Assembly: GCA_013368445.1 (NCBI GenBank)
Contig: JAACJO010000001.1
Location: 2,604,001 to 2,668,000, forward strand
From: Leucocoprinus leucothites
Taxonomy: Eukaryota; Basidiomycota; Agaricomycetes; Agaricales; Agaricaceae
DNA: 64,000 nucleotides
Reading direction: 5' to 3'
How positions within the stretch are numbered: position 1 is the first letter of the stretch; each line of letters starts with the position of its first letter. Below the pieces are notes generated by a model. It had not been told where the DNA came from and searched no databases. It worked only from the letters and a program-made list of their open reading frames with translations. Shown here in pieces: positions 1-11,232 of the stretch. Both the position numbers and the translations under genes were made by a program.

Positions 1-202
1 GGGCGATATAGAGCAGTCGCACTTGTAGGTTGAGACATGTGTTTCAGTGTCAGCGATATTCATGGGGTCTAAAGACGGCAGTGGGGTACCCTTAAGGTCC
101 ACCCAATACAAAGGTGCAGTCATAACAGTAGTATTCGTAGTCAATGTAGTAGTAGACACCATCAAAGAAATCAATGATGGTGGTAAGAGGGAAAGGAGGA
201 TG
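1..202 (-). mobile_element. LINE L0, 5' end fragment (runs off left edge)
   Basis: This is the 5' terminal region of the autonomous LINE read on the minus strand. It matches the 5' end of the full LINE at about 51610-51820 almost base for base, covering the 5' UTR and the first ORF1 codons (MTAP...HWVDLKG). The 5' terminus (complement of CATCCTCC) is at about 202. The element enters a plus-strand alpha ORF1 fragment, so it probably inserted into that copy; the rest lies outside the window. Confidence 0.8.
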
Positions 203-1118
203 AACTGCTGACATTCTGTTGCTGTCAGTTGCTCCCCCAGTGGCTGATGTTTCATCGCCACTCAAACCCTTCACAGCCAGTGGAACCACCTTCTACTCTG
301 TCAATGCTCCCCCTGCCATGCCTACATCAGTGACCTCCTCCAAGGGAAAGAAGGAGCTCACCCCAAAGTGCGCCCTCAACAACCTCATATCCTTCCTCAA
401 GTGGTTGGATACCATCGAAAACTCCGCCGAGATCGCAGTACAAGATGCACAGTCCATGGTTACCTGTCTAGCCAAGGCCTCGTATGCTGTAGCCAGCAAG
501 CTGAAGATGAGCAGCATGCTGATCACCTCTAACTCTCTCAATGCCTCTGGCTGGGAGATGTATGGAGATTTTCTGGGGAACTTCGGTCATAGGTTCTTGG
601 CTGAGGCCTTCCCTAAAGCAACGTGCATTGTCCACAAGGCAACCCATGGATCCACTGACTCAGCAGGTCCATGTGACATCGACATGGGCTCCCCCAAGGT
701 GCCCACTTTGCCGCCCTTGGATCATTGGCCTACCCCAGCCTGTCCCTCCTTACCACCCAAGCCAGCACCTGCAAAGGCCTGTGCTAGTGGCAAAGCACCC
801 ATTCAAGTGCCCCCACTCCTAAGGTTAGGTCTGATGGACAAACCCGGCAAGTGCCCATCCTACCCTCAGCAGCTAAGAAGTCATTTGCTGAGGTTGCCTG
901 CACCCCAGCATCTGCAGTAGCACTTATCAAGCTTACCCAGTCCCACCCCACCCTTGAGCCTGACCGCATTGCTGTGATACATCAGGCTGCCCTCACTAAT
1001 GTGCCTTCTGCAAAGAAGCCCTGCATGACCATGTTGGGCCCCACCCAACACCAACTCTTCCTTGATTTCACTGGCAATACTAGTGATATCACCTACCTCC
1101 ACCATAAGGCCATACACC
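203..1118 (+). pseudogene. alpha-family ORF1 fragment (gag-like), truncated both ends
   Basis: This is a fragment of the alpha-family ORF1 protein. It begins in the Pro/Ser-rich N-terminal part (SVAPPVAD..., KPFTA), passes through the central segment of type I (FLKWLDTIE...) and the conserved HEATHGSADSAGP-like block, and stops inside the conserved QLFLDFTGN...HHKA region. The reading frame shifts between about 850 and 920. No ATG, zinc knuckles or 3' tail are present. The right end is cut by the poly-T of a gamma element. It is a dead remnant; the ORF1 function would be RNA binding in a retrotransposon RNP. Confidence 0.8.
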
Positions 1119-1849
1119 TTTTTTTTTTTTTTTAAAAAATCAATGATTTATTACATGGTGCCTGGTTGCAGTCCACGCTCACCAACATAATACAGGGCCT
1201 AAGTACCGCTACCTAAACCAAATACTACAAAGACAAGAATAGATAAAGTCCTGTCCGAATATAGTATACTACTCAACGGCAAAGAGACATGGCATAGTAA
1301 CAAAGAAATGAAACTAAAGTCCAACTCGCAGACCTCTAACAGTAAGCTTACATGCACATGTGGCCCTAGCAACATACTGATGGGGTTGGAAGATGCGTTG
1401 AAGCAGGTACATGACCTACTACCAGGGCCTCCTATTGTCCTCCTTGTGACAGCTGAGCCAATCACAGTCGAACCAGTGGTGCCAGAATGGGCACTTTCAA
1501 TCATCAGCTGCATGGTCACCCTTGCAGTTGATACATGAGATGTGGGGACAGAGCTCCCCAGCAGATGTGGGCAGGATGGGGGGGTTTGCCTTCGGACTCC
1601 CCTTACAGCACGACAATGTGGAGCGATGGTTCTCACTACAGTGAGGGCCACCACACTGGGAACACCTGAGTGCACAGTTGCGGCAGGTGGGGGTAGAGTG
1701 ACCAAAGCACCAGCAGCACTGGCACTGAGGGACACCGGGGTGGGCACAGGCGGGCTTGATGACAGCCTGCATACCATTGAAATTGAGGTACTTGTTGAGG
1801 AGCTTCTTGGCACCAGCCCCTGACTAAGAGTCCCATAGGTCAAACCAAA
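1119..1849 (-). mobile_element. gamma-family retroposon, 3' part with zinc knuckles and tail
   Basis: Read on the minus strand, this holds the C-terminal part of a gag-like ORF1 followed by a 3' UTR and a poly-A tail (poly-T at 1119-1133). Visible protein features are a CX2CX4HX4C knuckle (CQCCWCFGHSTPTC), a second Cys/His cluster (CSQCGGPHCSENH) and a third (CINCKGDH...). The sequence is clearly related to alpha and beta but distinct, and the 3' tail lacks their GC hairpin. It is cut on its 5' side by LINE L1. No ORF2 follows ORF1. Confidence 0.75.
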
Positions 1850-4463
1850 CATCCTCCTTTCCCTCTTACCACCATCATCAATTTCTTTGACGGTGTCTTA
1901 TACTACATTGACTATGAATTCTACCAATATGACTGCACCATCGCATTGGGTGGACCTTAAGGGTTCTCCACCACTGTCTTCAGACCCTATGAACATTGCC
2001 AACACTGAAACATGTGTTTCATTCAGCAAGCGCGACCACTCTCCATCGCCAGTGCTCTCTATCAAATCGTCCAGGCATTCTGTCCATGATGATGCCAAGT
2101 CCACCACCTCATCCAGAGCTGGCTCTGATGAAGAAGAAAGTGGTGAGAGTGACTCTGACTCGTCTAATGCCTCTCTACCCCACCCTCCCCCACTATCACT
2201 CCTGTTGTGCTTTCACATGCAGCATCGCACTCCTCCCTCAGAACTCCTCCTCCACCTTTGTTGTGTGCTAAGCAAGCTTGTGCTCATGAGGCTCGCCGAC
2301 TGGATGTTATACCTAAAGCCATATCAAGAACAGCATCAATGAGCGCATACAATGGCTTCAAATCACCTATTCCTTTCCGCGCATTTGGTGAGGGATTCAT
2401 AGGTGAGTTAAATCCCCCTGATCCTCTTAATTTAAACTCTCGTGGGGACGTGTGGAGCAACCAAGAGGATGGGATTCTCAGAAATGGGGAACCTACCACT
2501 CGGTTCTTTGGACCCCCACCCACCTCAAGGCTGCCTCATGCAATCCATGGATCCGCTGAGTCAGCGAATGCTGTACCAACCGGCACTCCGGATACTTTCT
2601 TTGCCGGATCATCTAACACGTATGGCATCACATCTGACGTCACACATGATGTCACTGGTGACGTCACTGTACAGCTGCAGGAGCCTAGGCCTGCACAGCC
2701 ACATCTTCCGGATCTTAAGGATCCATCAAACACTGCCACTGAAGAAACTGTTATTGTCGGTGAAGCTACCTACAAAGCACTTGAAGCGCTTAAATATGCC
2801 ACTAATTTCTTTAAACATCATGCTGCACTGGGCTTATGGCCTGGTATGAAAGATCCAAGGGTTCCCCAAATGGGGGAACCAATTTATTGCTTACTCACCA
2901 CTATGTTTGAAACAGGCTGGGACCGCTTACCCATAAATGGTGAAAGCAGACTCACCATCATTGACACGCTGAGGCACTATTATGGCCCGCCTCCTGATAT
3001 TCCCATGACGGACTCTTCCCCTCCTCCTAAGGACAAAGGGAAGGGAAAAAAGGCATGTAAACCTTCCCCATCTATCATCCCTACCCCCCTATTTCCGCCT
3101 GGCATTATTGTTGGGCAAACTAACCCCACAGCTTGGATCAATGACGAACAAATGAACATTGACCAAGCCCCTCCCACTGAGGGTACCTTTCCTCTCCCCC
3201 AGAATGATGTTACATCTTCTGGTAAAGCATGTGACGTTTCGTCTGTGTCAAGTTCCCTGAAGGCAAGGAATAACATTATGTCTTCCAAGCCTGCTGGTCC
3301 TATTTGTGTTTCCTGGGCCCCTCCCCCACCTTCTAACCACATGACTCCAAGGAACGGGAATGGAAATTTTGAGTGCTCAGTTGGGCGCCCTTCTTCTGAT
3401 GGTCAGGCTCAGCCATCCAAACCTAACCCCAAGGGCGCCTCTGATATGCCACCTCCCATTCCCCCTCCTGACCGTAAGGCATCCACCAAACCCCTTACAG
3501 AACATTTCAATGAGAAGAATGTGTCATTCGCTGATGCCACCCAACGGGGTGTCCAGCCAGTAACTTCCTCTTCCAACTCCTCTAATATTGATGGGGTCAA
3601 GATGCAAGAAATGATACTTGCCTTCCCTGTACTATCTTATGACAAAGTCCTTGCTATGTACAAGGCAGGTTTTGGAAGTGCCCAACCTCAGGCATCTGAA
3701 CCTTCAACCACAGGCGCTCAACACGCTAAACTGAAAATAACTACGCATGGACCTACCTGTCGTCAAGTCCTTATCCCTTTCAAGGGAAACATCATCGCTG
3801 ACTGAATCAAAGACTTCAATAAGGCAGCCGAATTCTGTAACCGCAGCCTTACCGCTGCTCAATCCAAACTTCACATTGAATCAATCTGTGAATTGTATAA
3901 TGGCATATCTATTGCTACCTTAGGTGTCGCTTCTCCCGCTGACCTTGAAACCATCAAATCCTGGCTTAAAAAAGCCTGGCAATTAGGAGATACCATCCCT
4001 ATTGAGCCTTGTCTCCCACAATCCAAATTGTTCCTTAAAATCATCGGCATCCCGTATGGGATAGCCAATTCTTCCAACCCTCTCTCTCCTGCATTTGTTG
4101 AACAAGCTCTCGGACAATCATCATTGCTTGAAAATGTTATCCTTGCCGCCTGCCCTCGCGTCATGAAAGCTTCCCCAAAGTCAGACACTGCTGTCGTGTG
4201 GTTCAACATACAAATCTTGGGTTTATTCAACCAGGGTAACTATATTCATTTACTTAACATATACTCTGACTCGTCTTCATTGGCGATCAACTTCCTCCCA
4301 ACAAACTTCATCAACATCCCTAATATTATATATATGGGAGGTGATTTTAATTGTCGATCCCCAGAATGGGACCCTTCAGCTACTTACGTCCCTATGTCTG
4401 CAATAACTCTAACGGAGTTGGTGGACAGCTTCAATCTCACAAGGTCTTCACCGACCGTGGTAA
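1850..4463 (+). pseudogene. LINE L1: ORF1 fused by deletion to ORF2 endonuclease
   Basis: The 5' terminus (CATCCTCCTTTCCC) starts at 1850. ORF1 begins at the conserved ATG at 1929 (MTAPSHWVDLKG), reads to about 2210, shifts frame, and continues to 3804. A TGA interrupts it there, and homology continues to about 4203 (TAVVWF). It is a Pro/Ser-rich gag-like protein with a C-terminal RNA-binding domain. At about 4204 the sequence jumps into the ORF2 endonuclease domain (IQILGLFNQGNY, then the GDFN catalytic motif), so the ORF1 zinc knuckles and the ORF2 start are missing. This is an internally deleted, non-functional copy. The alpha1 element interrupts it at 4464. Confidence 0.85.
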
Positions 4464-5027
4464 CATCCCTCCTTGTCCTCTTACCACCACCATCGAAAGT
4501 TGGTGTTTGTTTTGAGGCATTCTTACATTGTCTATCTACAGTAATATGGGTAGGTGCAAGTCTAAAGCTACTGCCAACCAGTTTGCTGTGTTTGAATCCG
4601 AGTCTGCCGTCTCTGACGACGAGCTCAACATCGCTGAGATGGCTGAAGACAACCACCTCGACCCCTACAACAACCCACTCAACGTGCGTGGGTTCTTTGG
4701 TCCCTCCCAGGCTGATGTTCCGTCACCTGGGCCCTCCCAACCGACCGCTGACGTTCCATCGCTGTCGGTTGCTCCTCCAGTGATATCAGTATATGTCTCA
4801 CTTCTTTGTATTTTGTTACATGCCTAGCCCCCTTCTGCTGTCAATTTGTGTATTGTCTCAGACAGGACTTTTATATATTCCTGGTTGTTTACTCTTGTGT
4901 AGTCGGTAGCAGTATCGGTTCCCTGTAGTAGATAGTTGGGCGCGGACTGCTATCGCACACCGTGTTATAAATTGGCAACCCCTCCGGGGTCACACTTGAA
5001 TAAATAAAAAATAAAAAATAAAAAAAA
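4464..5027 (+). mobile_element. alpha1: internally deleted alpha retroposon, 564 bp, with TSD
   Basis: The first about 310 bp are the alpha 5' UTR and ORF1 start (MGRCKSKATANQF...), and the last about 245 bp are the alpha 3' UTR with a mixed A/TAAA tail. The junction near 4780 lies in a CAGTG shared by both sides, so about 1.75 kb of ORF1 was lost by a microhomology deletion. Target-site duplications flank it: AAGGTCTTCACC starts at 4441 and recurs at about 5028, after which LINE L1 resumes. The copy looks like a SINE-sized derivative. Confidence 0.88.
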
Positions 5028-6296
5028 AAGGTCTTCACCAACCGTAATATCTCCTACCCATTTCTCTTCTATTGAAAGTCATGACAATTTGGTTATTGAT
5101 CTCATTTTTTGCACTAACAACTCCATTTTCCATATCATCAACGCTAATTCAAGGCTTCCTTTGGATCACACACCATTAATTATGGATCTTCCAATCCACC
5201 CAGATTATATCAATTATAAAAAACGCGTACTACCGAAAGATAGCAATGAAGAGACGGCTTTCATTTCTCAAGTCTCTGAGCATCTAGCGGCTCTTGATTG
5301 TTCAAACATTCATTCTATCTCTTGATTGTTCAAATATTCATTCTATCTCTTGATTATTCGAACATTCATTCTATCTCTTGATTATTCGAACATTCATTCT
5401 ATCTCTTGATTATTCGAACATTCATTCTATCTCTTGATTGTTCGAACATTCATTCTATCTCTTGTCTGAACAATATTTCTGATTCCTTTTCTTGAATCTT
5501 ATCTGAAGCCTGGAATACGAACTCTAAAATTGTATGGATTACTAACTGGTCAAAAGAATGGTGGTCTCCCCATTGTTCTGAGACCCTTCTCTCCTACAGA
5601 AGAACAAAGAAGTGAAAAGACTAGCAAGCATTCAGAGCGGCTACCCAGGCTGCCAAACGCTCTTTCTTTGATGAACATATTCACAAAATTGCATCAACAA
5701 ACAAATGACCCTGGGACCTTATGGAATGGGTCAAACAACGCAAACTACCTGCCATTGAAGGCATCCGCTACCAAGGACAACCTTGTAATGATCTTCCGGA
5801 TTTATGGAATGCACTCCATTCATCGTATAATTCAGCCTCCAGTTGACCAGTAAGCTCTAGCATTCTCAATGAAATAAAGTCCCTACCCCCTCGTTCTTGG
5901 GCTAACTTCTCCACTCTTGAACTTACTGAATCCCTCTCTTCATGTGCTAACTCTTCAGCACCTGGACCTGATCACATCTCCTGGAAACATTTGAAGTGCA
6001 TTGTTGCCCATAATGAGTGCATCAAGAACATATTACTCATTGCTAATGCATGTGTACGTCTCTCTCATTGGCTGAGTCACTTCAAAGACTTGGTCTCTAT
6101 CATCATTTCCAAGCCGAATAAACCAGCCTATGATACACCAAAAGCATTTTGACCCATTGTCCTATTAAACACTTTAGGCAAACTAATCGAGAAAATGATT
6201 GCCCGACGTATGCAGTATGAAGTGGTATCTTTAAACGTTCTTCACCCTAATCAAATGGGAGGAGTGATCCAATGATCTACTGAGGATGCTGGAGTA
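5028..6296 (+). pseudogene. LINE L1 ORF2: endonuclease end and reverse transcriptase start
   Basis: ORF2 resumes after alpha1. It contains the end of the apurinic/apyrimidinic endonuclease domain (SRLPLDHTPL, the catalytic DH motif), a linker (WSKEWWSPHC...), and the start of reverse transcriptase (SSAPGPDHISWKHLK, FKDLVSIII, KLIEKMIARRMQ). The chain contains several stops, including F*PIVL where related copies have FRPIVL (CGA to TGA). A 28-bp tandem expansion at 5291-5458 adds 140 bp and shifts frame. The copy ends at STEDAGVF, where alpha2 is inserted. Confidence 0.85.
5291..5458 (+). repeat. 28-bp minisatellite, six units, inside LINE ORF2
   Basis: Six tandem units of 28 bp (unit begins CTCTTGATT and ends TTCATTCTAT) start at 5291, 5319, 5347, 5375, 5403 and 5431. 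Units differ by only a few bases. Other LINE copies in this window have a single unit at the same ORF2 site, so it is a local expansion within the transposon. Confidence 0.95.
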
Positions 6297-8608
6297 TTTT
6301 TATTTTTATTTTATTCAAATGCAACCCCAGAGGGGTTGCCAATTTATAACGCGGTGCACGATAGCAGTCCGCGCCCAACTATCTACTACAGGGAACCGAT
6401 ACCGCTACCGACTACACAAGAGTAAACAACCAGGAATATATAAAAGTCCTGTCTGAGACAATACACAAATCGACAGCAGAAGGGGGCTAGGCATGTAACA
6501 AAATACAAAGAAGTGAGACATATACTGATATCACTGCATCTGACAGCAGGCCTTGTGGTTGGTGGGAGCCCATCCGGCAACTGGCGATGGATGGGGGACG
6601 ATACATTGACACTAGGGAGCTCCCCCTAGGCCCGGGGCCGACCAGCAGAACCAGAATGACTTTGCAGCCAATCCCAATCAAACCGGTGGCGCCAGAATGC
6701 GCACTTGCGGTCAGTAGCAGCATGTTCCTTGCCGCAATTGATGCACTTGATATGGGGACAGGGTTCCCCAGCGGGTGTGGGCTGAATGGGGGGGTTAGCC
6801 TTTGGCGACCCCTTACAGCAGGAGGAGGTGGTGCAGTGATTCTCAGACCAATGTGGCCCACCGCATTGTGAGCACCTGAGCGCACGTTGCAACAGGTGGT
6901 GGTAGTGTGGCCCCAATGCCAGCATCATTGACACTGGGGGGTCCCGGGGTGAGCACGCGCGGCCTTGATCATGGACTGCACACCATCGAAGTTGAGGTAT
7001 TTGCTGACCAGGCACTTAGCATTAGCGCCGGACTGAGAATCCCAAAGGTCGACCCAAACGGTGGTGGTGTCGGCTTTGGCAGAGTTGTGCATGATGTGCA
7101 CAGAGGATACGTTAGTGAATGTCTCCTTGAAGGGAGACAGATGCATATGGTCAGTAATGTGTTGCAGAGTGGTGCATATGCCACTTGTGTAGTAAGGGAC
7201 ATCCAGGATCTTGAGGTAAGACCTGGACCTGGGGCGCTTGGTCTTCAGCTCAAACGGGGCAGTGAAGGCTGAAGAGAGGGAGGATTCAATCACCAATGCA
7301 TTGGCATCAGTGGCGACAGAGTTGGTGTACAACGATATGGTGTCGTATGCCCAAGCAATATTCTCGACATGAAGTGAACTCTTTGTGCGATTGAGGGAAT
7401 TGTTGAGAAGGCGCATGGCCTTGTGGTGGAGGTAGGTGATGTCACTGGAATTGCCAGTGAAATCGAGGAAGAGTTGGCATTGGGTGGGGCCCGACGTGGT
7501 CATGCAGGGCTTCTTCGCAGAAGGCGCATCAGCAAGGGCGGCCTGATGCATCGCGGCGACACGATCGGGCTTGAGGGTGGGGTGGGACTGGGCTAGCTTG
7601 ATAAGTGCTGCCACAGACGCCGGGGTACGGGCTGCCTCGGCGAACGACTTCTTAGCTGCCGAGGGTGGGATGGGTGCTTGCCGGGCTTGGCCATCAGACC
7701 TAACCTTAGGAGCGGGGGGCGCCTGAGTGGGCGCTTTGCTACTAGCGCAGGCCTTTGCAGGCACCAGCTTGGGCAGTAGGGAGGGATGGGCCGGGGCAGG
7801 CTGACGATCCGGGGGTGGTAAGGTGGGCGCCTTGGGGGAACCCATGTCAATGTCATGTGGACCTGCTGAGTCAGCGGATCCATGGGTCGCCTCGAGGACG
7901 ACACGCGTCGCTTTAGGGGAGGCCTCGGCCGAGAACCTATGACCGAAGTCCCCCAGAAAATCTCCATACGTCTCCCAGCCAGCGGCATTGAGAGAGTTGG
8001 AGGTGATCAGTGTGCTGCTCATTTTCAGCTCGCTGGCTACAGCGTACGAGGCCTTGGCTAGACAAGTAACCATAGACCGTGTGTCTTGCTCCGCGATGTC
8101 AGCAGAGTCTTCGATGGTATCCAACCACTTGAGGAATGTCCAGAGGCTTGAGAGAGCGTGCTTCGGGGTGAGCTCCTTCTTCTTTCCCTTGGAGGAGGTC
8201 ACTGATTCGGGCACGACAGGGGGAGCATCAACAGGGTAGAAGGTGGTTCCACCGGCTGTGAAGGGTTTGAGTGGTGATGGAACGTCAGCCACTGGGAGAG
8301 CAACCGACGGCGACGGAACGTCAGTGGTCGGTTGGGAGGGGCCCAGCAATGGAACGTCAGCCTTGGGGGAGCCGAAGAACCCTTGCACATTGAGAGAGTT
8401 GTTGTAGGGGTCGAGGTGGTCATCTTCAGCCATCTCAGCAATGTTGAGCTCATCATCAGAGACAGCGGACTTGGATTCAAACGCAGCAAACTGGTTGGCA
8501 GTAGCTTTAGACTTGCGCCTACCCATATTACTGTAGATAGACAATGTAGGAATGCCTCAGAACAAACACCAACTTTCGATGGTGGTGGTAAGAGGACAAG
8601 GAGGGATG
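6297..8608 (-). mobile_element. alpha2: full-length ORF1-only retroposon
   Basis: A complete alpha element on the minus strand. The 5' terminus (complement of CATCCCTCC) is at 8608; the 3' UTR with the GCGACCCC-type hairpin and an A/T-rich TAAAA tail is near 6297-6345. The only coding region is ORF1; the sequence goes from the ORF1 stop straight into the 3' UTR with no ORF2. No target-site duplication is visible: the left flank is LINE reverse transcriptase while the right flank is LINE RNase H, about 1.5 kb further on. The insertion was therefore followed by deletion or ectopic recombination. Confidence 0.88.
6626..8526 (-). pseudogene. alpha2 ORF1, gag-like protein with three zinc knuckles
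   Basis: ORF1 starts at the ATG at 8526 ([13 protein letters not shown]), chosen because it follows a conserved leader in every alpha copy. The order is: an acidic N-terminus ([14 protein letters not shown]), a Pro/Ser-rich stretch, a type I central segment (WLDTIEDSADIAEQD), a conserved HEATHGSADSAGP-like block, a conserved SLIKLAQSHP-like helix, a QLFLDFTGN block, a probable RRM-like nucleic-acid-binding region (SRSYLKILDVPYY ... VWVDLWDSQSG) and knuckles. The frame is open for over 500 codons, then a TGA replaces a CGA in the first knuckle (CQ*CW) and a 1-nt loss shifts frame. Role by homology: RNA packaging in the retroposon RNP. Confidence 0.85.
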
Positions 8609-9344
8609 TGTCAATCCCTCTATCCACTCGAGTCAATCACACTCCATCCAAGTCTGCCGACTTTTTTCCAATTGGCTCGTGGCAAAACCTTCTCATTCTA
8701 TCGACTTCTGGGACGTCCCTTCCAAATGGCGCTGGAAGCCCCACCTCAAAGTCCACAATGATGTCACTTCCACACGCATACATGCCCCCCCTCGATTAGG
8801 CGCTACTCTCGACTTCTTGCGATGCAAAATCACCAACGACTGCCAGAAATCCTGGGAGTCCACTTTCTGGAAGAAGAAGTACCGCGGCAGCAGTTTCCTT
8901 CTTTCCAAAAAGAATCGCAAGTTCCTCATCCCCACTTATGTCAAAGGGGGCACCTGGCTTCCCTTAGCCAATGAGTTGCCATCATTATGTGCGTGTATGT
9001 CCCACACCATCCTCAATCATGCTCCTATTGGAGCTTATCATGGAAGGTTCTTCCCCCTCAAGCCCAAGTCCTGTCGCTGTGGCCATCGCCTGGAAACATG
9101 ACATCATATCCTGTGTTACTGCCCCCTCTATCCCTTCCACACTCAATGGGTGCAATGTGCTTTCCCTCAGTACGAGTTTCTTGTCGAGTTCTTGAAAAAG
9201 AATCCAGCCGCCTTTGCTTTTACCAATCATGACACGCGTCCACCACTGCCTCAAACTCCTGTGCCCACTGAACCAAATGAAAGTGAACTATACTCTCTTA
9301 TTTCATCTCTCTTCTTTTCCTTTGAGTCTGATCTCTGTGTATAA
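8609..9344 (+). pseudogene. LINE L2 ORF2 C-terminal region
   Basis: The chain WDVPSKWRWKPHLK ... WESTFWKKKYR ... PTYVKGGTWLPLANE is open for about 140 codons. It then meets the C-terminal Cys/His motif C-R-C-G-H-x3-T-x-H-H-I-L-C-Y-C-P, which is typical of the ORF2 C-terminus of I/Jockey/Tad1-group LINEs. One TGA lies inside this motif (LET*HH). The chain ends SFESDLCV at the stop near 9344. It lacks endonuclease and RT, so it is a 5'-truncated or rearranged remnant. Confidence 0.8.
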
Positions 9345-9458
9345 CACCTCGTTCAATAGTCTCTATTGAGTCTTTTCTATATTGCTGGACTAATCGTGTA
9401 TAGTCTCTGTCTCAAGCAGTCTCCGACCGCTTCATGTACCCCAGCTTGCTGTAGTGTA

Positions 9459-10313
9459 CAGTGGCTCAAAAAACTGTCCCAATGTTTTCGCATTTTGGAC
9501 ATATTTGCTAATACCAGGGCAGATATATGGCCTAGCATCCTGAAAATATTCACACAGGTACCTTGACATATTGGGCGCATTCAGATAGGACCACTCTCCC
9601 TACTGTCAAACATGGAGGAGGTGGTAACATGATGGTGTGGGGGTGTATGGGGTGGAATGGGGTAGGAAAGCTGATAGAGGTTCAAGGGAATATGGATGCA
9701 GTGCAATACTGCGAGATTTTGGACAATGGGGTGGTGGAAAGCTTTGAAAAGTTGGAGATGGAGGAGGAGGAGAGGATATTCCAGCAGGATAATGACCCAA
9801 AACACACCTCAAAACTGGGACAACAATGGTTTGTGGACAACAACATTCAAGTTCTACCATGGCCTGCACAATCCCCTGACCTAAATCCCATTGAACACCT
9901 CTGGACCTACCTGAAGGACCAGCTGAAGGCATATGAAAGACCACCCAAGGGAGTATTTGAATTGTGGGAGAGGCTAGTAAAGGAGTGGAATAAGATTCCA
10001 GCAGAAAGGTGCCAAAGGCTGATAGAAACCATGCCCAGAAGGATTGAGGCAGTTGTCAGGGCAAGAGGAGGTCATACAAAGTATTGAGTAGGTAGATAAC
10101 AGAGGGTCAAAAAACTGTCCCAATGAGTAGATATTTTCGATAATTCATTAATAATTCATTGATGGACAAGGTCATGTGATCATGGGAATATATGCGCCCA
10201 ATATGTCAAGGTACCTGTGTGAATATTTTCAGGATGCTAGGCCATATATCTGCCCTGGTATTAGCAAATATGTCCAAAATGTGAAAACATTGGGACAGTT
10301 TTTTGAGCCACTG
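9459..10313 (+). mobile_element. Tc1 copy M1: internally deleted, 855 bp
   Basis: The element has both ends (CAGTGGCTCAAAAAACTG at 9459 and its complement ending at 10313) and a TA duplication (9457-9458 and 10314-10315) in LINE 3' UTR. Full copies here are 1593 bp. This one jumps from within the left terminal repeat (GGGCGCA at about 9574) to TCAGATAGGACC in mid-transposase. It keeps an open frame of the C-terminal half (about 9580-10087) with the second D (QQDNDPKHTS) and E (NPIEHLW) but lacks the DNA-binding domain and first D. It is non-autonomous. Confidence 0.93.
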
Positions 10314-10398
10314 TACCATCTGTTTGTAATATTTAGTTGAAAGCGGACTGTGATCGAGCACCACTATATAAATCCATTGATTTTTTTTAAAAAAAAAA

Positions 10399-11232
10399 AG
10401 AGAAGGTGCATGGCCTTATGGTGGAGATAAGTGACCTTATCGGCACTGCTGATAAAGTCGAGGAAGAGTTGGTGGCGGGTAGGGCCTGCAGTTGTCATAC
10501 ACAGCTTCCAAGTGGTGGAAACAGCGGCCTGGGCAGCCTGATGCATAGCGGTGATGCAATCAGGGTCGAGATCAGGGTGGGACTGCGCCAGCTTGATCAG
10601 TGATGCAACCCTGGCAGGGCGGGCCGCTTCGGTGAAGGACTTCTTGACCGAGGTGGGAGGAGGGGGCACTTTGGTGGGCGCTCACTGGGCTTGGCCATCA
10701 GACCTAACCCTAGCTTGGGGGGGGCCACTAGCACATGCTTTGGAGGGCACTTGCTTGGGCAGTAGAGCGGGATGGGCCAGGGTGGGCCGACGATCCGGGG
10801 GCGCTTGTCTGGGTGCTTTGGGGTCACCCATACTAATGTCACGTGGACCTGCTTTGTCAGCAGATCCACAGGACAACTCATGGTTGCCGTATGGTTGATT
10901 AGGGCCGGTCGAAAAGCCCCTAAGTGAAGGAAGGAGTTGACTGTGGGCCACCCCTGCTTCTGTAGAACTGAGAAGAGTTGGGTATCATCCCAGCCTCTCC
11001 TCCTGAATTCCCATAGGCTCCCGACAAGGTAGAGAGTGAACGAGCGATGGGCCGTGTTGGTCATGACAGTAGCGGGATCAAGATTTGAGAACCATCTTCC
11101 AAATTGACAAAGACCTTCATAGACGGTGATGGCCTCCTCCTCCAAGTCAGGTCTGACAGAAGAGGGGGCAGAGGGGCCAGCCCGGGGTGCGATAGAGCCA
11201 CTGGGGGCAGCGGTGGAAGGACCTGCGGGACT
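10399..11232 (-). pseudogene. beta1: ORF1 fragment of the beta family
   Basis: This minus-strand fragment runs from the Pro/Ala-rich N-terminal part (GPSTAAPSGSIAPRAG), through a type III central segment (YEGLCQFGRWFSNLDP ... RSFTLYLVGSLWEFRRRGW) and the CGSADKAGPRDISMG block, to QLFLDF...YLHHKAMHLL. Both ends are cut: LINE L3 begins at 11233 and the LINE L2 tail ends at 10398. The frame is broken near 10690 and 10900. No start codon or zinc knuckles are present. It is a relic of an ORF1-only element. Confidence 0.82.

Larger units (their letters stand above)
8609..10398 (+). mobile_element. LINE L2: 3' part (RNase H end, C-terminal domain, 3' UTR, poly-A)
   Basis: This is the 3' end of a LINE. 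It codes for the end of RNase H (SIHSSQSHSIQVC) and the ORF2 C-terminal domain to the stop at about 9344, then the 3' UTR. Tc1 copy M1 interrupts the 3' UTR at a TA (9457-9458). The tail resumes at 10314 (TACCATCTGTTTG) and ends in A-rich sequence at about 10398. L2 may be the other half of LINE L1, joined by alpha2, with about 1.5 kb of RT lost. Confidence 0.85.

Noticed and set aside
5291..5458. CRISPR-like array
   Set aside because: The units are directly adjacent with no unique spacers, in a eukaryotic LINE ORF2; it is a minisatellite.
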